Source: Chloranthus sessilifolius (Eukaryota; Streptophyta; Magnoliopsida; Chloranthales; Chloranthaceae). From it: DNA of 64,000 nucleotides. Numbering within the stretch: the first letter of the stretch is position 1; each line of letters opens with the position of its first letter. The stretch lies in assembly GCA_021018995.1 (NCBI GenBank), contig CM037588.1:144975725-145039724 (forward strand), in the 5' to 3' direction. Positions 55,831-64,000 of this stretch are shown here, piece after piece. Under the pieces are notes generated by a model. It was not told where the DNA came from, did not search any database, and saw only the letters and a program-made list of their open reading frames with translations. The position numbers and the translations under genes were made by a program.

Positions 55831-57903
55831 GTTTAAAACACGTTATATGTTTAAGCATGTCACTTAGTAATTAGTTTAAGCACGTTTAGGGTTTTCTATT
55901 TCTATTTTTATACTCTCTAAATCGAAAGCCTCTCTTTATATGCTCTAAAAAACCCATCATCTTCGTCTGGCTTCTTCATTCTCTCTCTCACCTCTTCGCC
56001 TTCCTCTCCTCATCTCTTCGCCTTCCTCTTCTCAACCGATCATCTTCATCTTCTCAACCGATCATCTTCTCAACCGATTATAGTCGAAGACCAGCAATGT
56101 TCAGTCTCCTAAAGAAGAATCGTTTCAAGTGGAGAAACCTAATCTAGGTATTTTGATTTCTGATATAAGTATTGGTTTTGAGATTATGATTTTGGATTTG
56201 ATTTTTTTTTTGTTATAATTTTGAAGCTGATGCAGATCCAGCTGAGCAGGATCAAGTACCGGCATTGAATACGATCTAGCTGAGCATCGAACAGCGACGA
56301 AGGGTTTCAGCTTCGATTTAATTGTGTCGGAGAGTGGAGAGAAACGATAGAGAGCTATGGATTGACACCAAAATGTAAGAATCGAATGTTCTGATATTTT
56401 TTTTGGGATTTTATATCTCTGTATTTCAGATCGGTGAGGTTTTAAGCATTTTTTATTTTTTTTTCTGATTTTTGAATTGGATTTTATAGATTCCATACTT
56501 AATTTGGTTTTAGATAATTAGATCTGATGACCATGGGTTTAGATTAGAGCTAAGCTTGGTTTAGAGAAGGAAATCAATATAAGCTACTATTAGATGGGTT
56601 TGATAGAATCATCCCCTTGTCTAAATTGAGCATGTATGAGCAATTATATTCAATACCACGAATTTTGTTGCTTATACTTGGAATTTCGTAGGGCAATAAC
56701 AAGGGATAGCTGGTGGCTTTCTGATTGGTTGTTTTTCCGTATTTAAAACATGAGGTGATTCTTCTCATCTTGATTTTGAAGGATAAGTATAGCAACTTGG
56801 AGTTGCGATGTAGAAATTCTGAATGATAGGTCAGTTGTTCATGAGTCATGATGTACAGTACGTTACACGGTTTCATCATAAATCACGTTGCATGCACATA
56901 AACAAGGTCTTTAGATTGTATGTTGTGGCAGAGATTGTTAAATTCTAAATTGTCTGAGCTTGTTGAGAGATTAGATATCTCAATCTAAATTTTAATGGGT
57001 AGAATTGATTTGAAATTGAGAGAAATTTGGGTTTTTTAAAAGGACTTTTGATCGTTTGTGTCAAAAAAATCAATGTATATGAAATAGTTATATTGATATG
57101 TTGTAAATTAAATAATCAATTGGAAAATTATTTTTCTAGTGCTGATAGATTTTGGATATTTTAGATTTGTCACTTGGCTTATGCAAGATTTTGTCTCTTT
57201 CCTTCGATCTCAATCATATGGACACAAGAAAGACCGCAATTTGTTTTTTGTTTGACACCCCTTTTTTGGAAATTGGGACTCTTTCATGTATCATGTATTC
57301 TGGTTCTGTTGATTGGCTTTGCTTTTGTCTTTATTGATTTTTCTGCCAATAAATTAATTGTTAGTTTTCGTAAAAAGAATGATATCTATTATTGCCATTT
57401 CTTGTACAAATGAACAAGGGGTTGAAAAGTTGTAAATGTTTTAGATCACAGTCAACACTTTTGTTCTGCTATTTATAAAAATGGAAGAAAAAAAAGGGAA
57501 GTTACATTTTATTTTTATTCCTTGATTATAGACTGGGACAAATCACCATCATCATAATGATAATCGTCATCGTCATCCACATAGCCATATCCCATCATAG
57601 ACTATGCACATGGGATATGCAAATGAACTTACAGTATGTGTGCACACACAAATGGATCATTTGGAGTTATGTCCTTTGAAAAGATATACTGTTTGAGCCT
57701 TTTGAATTGGACCCCTGTATGTTGCATATTTTATTTAGTGATAATCTACTTTTAATCATTATAAAGACATCCTTCTGTGTATGCTGCATAGTCTTTTGGG
57801 GGGATGAATATTCTTCTGAGCAAATATTAGCAGATTTTGCTTTGATAAATATTAGCAGATTTTTGGGGGGATGTATGCATGTGTTTAAATATTATATATA
57901 TAT
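55831..57903. other. CACTA leader and intron-like sequence, no ORF
   Basis: 55,920-56,100 is leader-like (TCTTTATATGC TATA word, then CT-rich sequence). The rest is T-rich and intron-like up to the nested MITE. I see no protein. Confidence 0.35.
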
Positions 57904-58020
57904 CAGGGAGCCGGTTCTGTCCTCCATGGGAGGATGCTCAAGTGCCCTCCAAGACGATATGGAGCTCCATGTGGCACCCAAAACACTGTTTGAGTGTCAC
58001 GGGGGGATGAGTTAGATCAA

Positions 58021-58080
<60 letters not shown>

Positions 58081-58308
58081 TTTTAAGGCTTCCTTCAAAG
58101 TTTGATTGATTTCAATGGTTCAAGTTTTACGGCTCAAAAAATACATAATGGAGATGAGTTTTTGAATTACTTTTTTTCTAAAATATGAGCTAAGCAATGC
58201 AACTGTGCTTTGTGTGTTATCAATTTGGTGTCCTACTACCAATTAGAGGTTTTCCCCAATCTTGGAGGACACTTGAGCGTCCTCCAATGGATGACCGAAG
58301 CCTTTTCC
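57904..58308. mobile_element. MITE with GGACGCTCAAGTG arms, containing (TA)n
   Basis: The left arm GGGAGGATGCTCAAGTGCCC (57,928) and the right arm, inverse of GGACACTTGAGCGTCCTCCA, pair over about 45 bp. A (TA)n run sits inside at 58,022-58,078. Confidence 0.6.
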
Positions 58309-59150
58309 ATACATCAGTTTTGTTATAACATGTATATCTTCTTTTTTTGTGGCCATTATTATAGCAATATAAATCATTTTATTTATAATAATATTAAATC
58401 TAGAAGAATAATAGGTTATATATTTTTATGACTGTTTTAGATGTTGCATGTGCATGTGTCGGTAGGGATATGACATCACAGCCCTCGTTCTCATAAACTA
58501 TATTGAAAAACTCTTTATGTAGTGAACTTCTTGAGCATATTATTGTAGTAGACTAGGATGGAAAAACTGTTATTTTATGAAAAAATACCGAAATTTTCCA
58601 CAAGTTAACAATAGACACACTATCGACATCATGGTCTTACATCCATCCTATCATTTTTTGGGCTGATGGGGAACTCCACCCCTTTTTTCCGCAGTGGCCA
58701 GGCCACGCCTCAAGAAATGGAGGTTCTGGGTTTGAATCTCACTGTGAAAAGTAATACTGATTCTCACCATCAATTTGCAGCCTCTTGGTCAGACTGTCAC
58801 AATGGATAGTGTGAATTTTTGGGTCGAGTCCTCTGCATGATGTCCATATGGGCATCTTTTGGATTTATGCTTTATGACCATGTGTGTCATCTAGCAAGGG
58901 AAATACCAGCTCTATAATGTTCCATTTTTTTATATTTTTTAATTTATTTATCGTTTCTATTTCTATTTTTATTTTCCTATATCTGGGGATTGATGGGAAA
59001 CTAGTTTAGATTTCACTATCTTGCGCATGAGAAGGTTATTAATCAGGATATTGCGCATGAGAAGGGTGAAGGAATTGATAGTACCTTCATTCACCATAAC
59101 CTTGTTTGAATGTGAATCTCTTGAAAAGTTGAAGAAGCAGACGGTTTCTT
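58309..59150. other. No gene recognised
   Basis: T-rich, intron-like sequence. Overlapping short frames around 58,969-59,150 lead into the RNase H relic that follows. Confidence 0.4.
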
Positions 59151-59476
59151 CGGTCCCCCCTCCAATCAATTTCATTAGGCTCAACTTCGATGGATGCTCC
59201 ACGAGGAGCCCTAGAAGGAGCAGTTTTAGCGGTCATATGGGTTACTATCTTTGAGTATGCTGGTAAACTAATTGGGCCAACTTCATGAAGGCTGAAGCTA
59301 AAGCCATGCTTACATTCAGGTGCTGCTCATCCTATTTGAGAGAGACCCCTCATATCATATGGGTTACTATCTTTGAGTATGCTGGTAAACTAATTGGGCC
59401 AACTTCATGAAGGCTGAGGCTAAAGCCATGCTTACATTCAGGTGCTGCCCATCCCGTTTGAGAGAGACCCCTCATA
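59151..59476 (+). pseudogene. Plant RNase H-like (LINE-associated) fragment with 120-bp duplication
   Basis: The translation VPPPINFIRLNFDGCSTRSP is the start of the RNase H fold attached to plant non-LTR retrotransposons (consensus KLNFDGCS, with the first catalytic Asp). Stop codons follow, and downstream words encode a KAEAKAML motif. The segment 59,237-59,356 is repeated almost exactly at 59,357-59,476. Non-functional. Confidence 0.55.
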
Positions 59477-60441
59477 TCATTCGATCAAAAAATGATCAAA
59501 AGAATTTTCCCTTAAAGAAGTTGTTGACATTTGTTCTTAGGACTCATTTCCCTTCTCCAACATGACATCCGAGGCCAATTCAAAGCATATTTACTTCGCA
59601 AATGGGAAACTAGTTTAGATTTCACTATCTTTCTTTTGATCAGTATGGACTATGGATTCCACATTTGTCTTTTTAAACCTAGTCATCTAAGTTTTTGCTT
59701 TTTATCTATGGATTCTGCCCTTTTTATTTATGTTTGAATTGCCTTATCCAACTCCCCCTTGGGATTGAAAGTCTTCTTTGCTTCATGGTTGCACTTTGTT
59801 TGTAATTTTATTTTATCAGTAAACTCTCTCTTTGACAAACAAATTTTCTGAGAGAAATCAACCCATTACAAAGAGACCAAGTGAAATGGCATAAACACAC
59901 AAGGTGCATGACTTCAATGAAGGCTAAACATGAGTAGCAACATCTCTGTCTCAATTTATTTTATCGGTAATAAGCTAGCCCAATGGTTCTTTGCAAAATC
60001 CTCTTGGAGTCTTGGACTTCTTCAGATTCTGAACAACTCTTTCATTTCATCAGGAAAGTTCATTTGGGAGTATAAAATCACGAGCTGATATTGATTATGC
60101 CACATCTCATCAAGAAGTCATTTATCTTCGGCGTATTTGAAAGAAGTATCCATCTGTCATCTATAATTTCAGGTTTGGAATGAAATTATACCCATCTGTC
60201 ATCTGTAATTTTAGGGCGTGAACCGATGTTGAAAATTTTAACTTACATTGATGCAAATTTTGGTTATAAAAAATATATTAGTTAGAATTATGGTAGCATG
60301 AATGTGTAGATAATTAGATTGTAATAAAGTTGTGCATTTTTTGTTGAACAAATTGTCACTTTTAGTTTTTAATGGCTAATATTGTTGATACTTGTCTTTT
60401 CCCTCAATTCTCCTATTTGAGTTTTTTTTTTTTTGTAGAAG
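59477..60441. other. No gene recognised; intron-like
   Basis: AT-rich, ending in a T-run and TTTTTTTGTAG just before the transposase start, which could serve as a splice acceptor. Confidence 0.4.
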
Positions 60442-62115
60442 ATGCCTCCAGCTATCCCAAATAAAAAATGGATGACAATAGTAGAGCGTCTGTCTTCTGA
60501 ATATCTCGATGGCGTTGCATCATTTATTTTGTTTGCAAAATAAAGTGTTGAGGATGTTAATTGGTGTTGTTGTCCATGTGTTAAATGTCGAAATTTTCAA
60601 AAACATAACCTTGAAACCATTATGGAGCATTTAATTTGTGATGGCATGGATAGTTCGTACACGACATGGACGTATCATGGGGAGTCGTCTTCTACAGATT
60701 GTGTCGATGTTGGGGTTTCTAGTAGTTCAACTAGTAACCAAAATAATGATATGTTTCCAAGAATGGAAGAAATGTTGAACAACACATTTGGACATGTTCA
60801 TCTTGAAGACTTACCTGAGGATGAAGATGATGATCAGGACGAAGGTGATGATCAGGATCCACATGATTTACCTGAGGATATGGAGTACAGTAATTTGAAG
60901 AAACATGCATTAGAACCATTATATCCGTCATGTAAGGGTGAGTATACGAAATTGTCAACTACAGTTGAGTTGTTGAGTATGAAAGCTAGACATCAGTGGT
61001 CTAATAAAAGTTTCACGGAGTTGTTAAAAATGCTAAAAGAAATTTTGCCCGTGTCAAATACTTTATCTGATAGCACCTACGATGCAAAGAAGTTAGTTAA
61101 GTCTTTACGCATGAAACATGAGATTATTCATGCTTGTCGCAATGATTGTATATTATATTGGAGAGATCATGCAGATAAAAATGAGTGCCCTATATGTGGT
61201 GAGAGCAGATGGAGACCCGTGGAAGCTTCAAAGCCAAATTTTAAACAATTACCGTGAAAGAAGTTAAGATACTTTCCACTAATCCAAAGACTTCAAAGAT
61301 TATATAGTGTACCATGGATTGCAGAGACGATGACATGGCATGCAAATGCAATTGAAAATGAAAGTTACATGGGTCATCCAGTGGATTCTTCAAGTTGGAA
61401 ATCAATCAATGCTCGTTGGAGTGACTTTTCTCTTAAGACACGTAATATTCGTTTAGGACTTGCAACAGACGGATTTAATCCTTTCGGAAACAAGAGTAAT
61501 TCTTATAGTTGCTGGCCTGTTATGATTGTTCCATTTAATTTTCCTCCATCTATGTGTATGCGAAAAGAGTTTATAATGTTAACTCTATTAATTCCAGGCC
61601 CAAAAGGTCCAGGGAACAACATTGATGTCTACTTACAGCCACTGATTGTAGAGTTAAATGATTTATGGTCCGCTGGTGCTACAACATATGACTCTTATAA
61701 AAAATCTATGTTCAACATGAAAGCAATTCTATTATGGGCTATACATGATTTTCCAGCATATGGCCATCTTTCGGGATGTAGGACAGCGGGAAAGTATGGT
61801 TGTCCTGTTTGTAGTGAAGAGGTTGATTCGGCATGGTTATCACATGGAAAGAAATATGCGTACATGGGCTATAGAAAATTTCTTACTGATATGAGCCATC
61901 CTTTCAGAACTCAAAAGTCACAGTTTAATGGGAAGGAAGAACATAGAAAGCATCCCCGCCGGTTGAGTGATTCTGAAGTACTATGCAAAATGAGATGTAT
62001 CAAAACAGAATTTGGAAAGGTAGCAAGCGAAGAGGAAGAGATCCGAGACTGAGCATGAAAAGAGCAGTGCATGGTCAAAGAGATCAATCCTATATGATTT
62101 ACCATATTGGAAGGT
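60442..62115 (+). pseudogene. CACTA transposase TNP2, truncated
   Basis: It starts MPPAIPNKKWMTIVERLSSE (transposase-associated N-terminal domain with a CCCPCVKCRNF zinc-like cluster), then an acidic linker (LPEDEDDDQDEGDDQDPHD), YRD-type core motifs ECPICGESRW, RLYSVPWIAE, MTWHAN, FNPFGN, SYSCWPVMIVPFNFPPSMC, and GCRTAGKYGCPVC, the hallmark order of TNP2. Such enzymes cut and move CACTA elements. Two in-frame stops (TAA at 60,541, TGA at 61,255) and a frameshift near 62,045 break it. Translation in the shifted frame reaches LPYWK at about 62,115, after which the remaining C-terminal third is missing. Confidence 0.85.
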
Positions 62116-62566
62116 GGATAATTAATATATTTTATTTTTCTAATATGAAATTTATACTTCATTTGACTCAAATAATTTATTGATCTCATGGCCCGAGCAC
62201 CTAATATCTTGTGAGGCTGATTCATTGTATAAGCAAGTAATAATTTATTGATCTAGGTCATTTCTGAGAAAAGATTTATTAATGTGTGAATTTGTGAGAA
62301 TTTTCTTGCATTTTTTGGATTAGAACCAGGCTTCATCTGTTGTCTGACTCCCAATTCCTAGTTAATATGCTCTATATAGTTCTCAACAACATAGAATTTA
62401 TATAGTTCTCAACAACATAGAATTTGCATGAAGTGTATTAATTTGACATTAACCCGTTAAAAGTAAGTTTAATTTGGGAAAATAAATTAATTTGCCACCA
62501 ATAGGACGGCACTGCACATTTAATGTGGGAAAATGCATTGGCCTATTTGTGAGGGAAAATTATAAA
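62116..62566. other. No gene recognised
   Basis: The sequence after the transposase break has a 28-bp direct repeat (TATATAGTTCTCAACAACAT at about 62,371 and 62,399). Nothing coding. Confidence 0.4.
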
Positions 62567-62720
62567 GTGTGAACAGGTTTTAATAGACAATGTTGCATAC
62601 AGCTTATAAGGCGCAACCTGACTGGCTTCTATGCTTGGGCCACACTATGTATACAGCCAGTCATATCGCACCACATAAGCTGCCTGTAAAATTGTCTATA
62701 AAAATTGTCCACTATATAAC
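62567..62720. mobile_element. MITE with long inverted arms, copy 2
   Basis: Arms TAATAGACAATGTTGCATAC / CAGCTTATAAGGCGCAACCT pair with the inverse of CACCACATAAGCTGCCTGTA and ATTGTCTATAAAAATTGTCC. Same family as 51,930-52,082. Confidence 0.6.
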
Positions 62721-62982
62721 ACTGTCCAATTGTGAGACACCCTAAAATTATCCACCATATAAAAATTGCCTGTAAAATTATCTATTGAAAGTTTGGAAGA
62801 GGGGGATGCGTTGGCTCCTAGTTTATTGCGTCTGAGTATGGAAGCTCCTCTTCTGTACATTTATGTGCTTGTTCGTTAGTTTGTTTCATGCACCCCTTAA
62901 TTTCTTTATTACCACTATTGCTTCATTCATCTCTGTGAACATGGTCAGTGTTTCTTTCCTCATTCACTGTAATTCTGCATAG

Positions 62983-63387
62983 GTTCTCAACTGGTTGATT
63001 GATATATTGCATCTACTTGATGCAGTATCTTGCATGGCCAGTTTGAGTTTTGAAAAGTCCTATCGTGAAACAGTTGTTTTGATGACACGAAGCTATTTAG
63101 ATAAGCTGTCAATTGTAGGATCTGTCGAAAGCAAAACATTAGCACCAGAAGCCACAACAGAACGTGTAGAGGTCAGTCTATAATCTGCTGCAGTTTGGAT
63201 CTTAAGAAACATACAATTGCACATTTTTTCAGCACTTTTGTTTTTGTCAGTTATGCTTTTTAAAATCAGGTGCTTACTGGTTTGGCCATATTTTAGACTC
63301 TTCCTGCAGGTTTTCTTCGGGTTGCTTCTAGTCTTACTAGCTCCAAATTGAGCAAAATGATGAACAAAGAGTTGTTACTAGATGATG
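62983..63387 (+). pseudogene. Phosphatidylinositol 4-kinase alpha (PI4KA1-like) exon fragments
   Basis: Exon to 63,171: LLDAVSCMASLSFEKSYRET, VVLMTRSYLDKLS, ESKTLAPEATTERVE. The donor GTCAGT and acceptor TTTTAG flank an intron (63,172-63,296). The next exon (63,297-63,387) starts TLPAGFLRVASSLTSSKL. These segments match consecutive parts of plant PI4K alpha 1, a lipid kinase that makes PI4P at the plasma membrane, far upstream of its kinase domain. After SKL the sequence leaves the family. The preceding PI4KA sequence is not found upstream, and the remaining ~1,500 residues are absent, so this is a fragment, either captured or left by rearrangement. Confidence 0.7.
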
Positions 63388-63459
63388 GTTAGTACCATTG
63401 AAATATTAGTGTTCTCATAGTCCATTCAAATTATATTGGACTTGGTACTAAAATTTCAG

Positions 63460-63753
63460 ATCATTTGGATCATCGTCAGCATTATCATCAGTTCCATAGG
63501 CTCCTATTTATCCTGTATATTTCATGTGGAGTATGAGTTTGAGTACTATAAGATGGAGATGGCTGTTGATGTTCAAGGACTAATCCTCTCTGAGGGAAAA
63601 TCCAATATATTGCCGGCTGATTTGTTGTTTCCGTTCCGACCATCTGCTATCGCTTCTGGTGTTAATGCTAGTACAAAAGATCTACAAGCTTGGAGATGGT
63701 ACTTAGCCACTCTAAGATCACTTCCACATACCATTGACCCAGATATGCAGAAG
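63460..63753 (+). pseudogene. Exon of an unrecognised plant protein, frameshifted
   Basis: It follows acceptor TTTCAG and ends before donor GTATGT. Read from the upstream exon's phase it gives DHLDHRQHYHQFHRLLFILY and then stops at TGA (about 63,535). One base over it continues as a well-structured frame: YYKMEMAVDVQGLILSEG, ADLLFPFRPSAIASG, LQAWRWYLATLRSLP, HTIDPDMQK. The codon pattern and splice sites suggest a real exon that lost about two bases. I do not recognise the protein; it is not PI4KA as far as I can tell. The sequence continues past the donor to the window edge with no further exon seen. Confidence 0.5.
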
Positions 63754-64000
63754 GTATGTTGTGTGCTTCCCTATTCCCCTTGAAATAAGAAGATTCTTGT
63801 GCATTTGGCTTATGGTTCTAGCAAAATGATTATATAAACATGCAGAAAATCCAAATATCATTTGGGAGAAACATATTAATAAGATTAATCATTTTTTGAA
63901 GCTTAATGATATTGGACACCCATTATTCATTTTGAAAATTTACATTACACCTTTGTGTCTAACCAGCCTGTGGACTTTGTATATCTATCAAATTAATATG

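Noticed and set aside
58022-58078. (TA)n as a promoter or origin
   Set aside because: Plain microsatellite inside a MITE.
1-64000. tRNA, rRNA, miRNA or snoRNA genes
   Set aside because: No cloverleaf with TTCGAATC-type T-arm and matching D-arm, and no rRNA-like stretch was seen. The MITE arms could fold into hairpins, but I have no evidence of small RNA precursors.

Overview
This is plant nuclear DNA, almost certainly from a seed plant with a repeat-rich genome. The evidence is layered Ty3/Gypsy (chromovirus and Athila-type) and Ty1/Copia elements, TNP2 (CACTA) and DUF1985-type transposon relics, many MITEs, AT-rich spacers, and two fragments of plant genes with intron signals. I cannot name the species. 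No intact host gene is fully contained. The only long undamaged reading frame with a recognisable family is itself carried by a retroelement.

Layout. (1) 1-14,560: a degenerate minus-strand DNA-transposon coding unit (DUF1985-like domain at 10,396-11,054, acidic coiled-coil piece at 1,737-2,075, a long GGGCTT/GGGCTG minisatellite) split by a 7.7-kb LTR element (2,329-10,060; 5-bp target duplication GATTG) and by a nearly complete lone LTR (11,147-13,627). (2) 15,262-42,515: a large element with terminal inverted repeats and a 9-bp duplication (8/9 match), filled with satellite-like tandem repeats. Inside one satellite unit sits a complete 19.5-kb LTR retrotransposon (16,679-36,165; perfect 5-bp duplication ATAAC), and inside that a truncated Athila-type element (20,236-26,580). 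(3) 42,516-55,685: hAT-like and CACTA-like small elements, a second Athila remnant, a decayed Copia element, and the tail of a HAD-type thiamine-phosphate phosphatase/pyrophosphatase gene. (4) 55,686-64,000: a probable CACTA terminus, a broken TNP2 transposase, and plant exons (phosphatidylinositol 4-kinase alpha joined to an unrecognised protein) at the right edge.

How the parts work together. The most interesting object is a pair of related LTR elements. The 19.5-kb one carries gag-pol of a Tekay/Del-type chromovirus and, downstream on the same strand, a third ORF (ORF3) behind its own TATA box and an array of a 14-bp perfect palindrome (ATCGATTAATCGAT, about 21-bp period). The same palindrome array lies in both LTRs. 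The 7.7-kb relative has lost gag-pol but carries homologous ORF3 copies. It shows the same two-site plan with an entirely different 14-bp palindrome (CTCGCTCGAGCGAG, about 22-bp period). So the palindrome differs between families, but within each family it is the same in the LTR and at the ORF3 promoter. I infer a self-contained regulatory circuit in which a protein, perhaps ORF3 itself, recognises its own element's palindromes. That is a hypothesis; the arrays, TATA boxes, ORFs and target duplications are read directly from the sequence.
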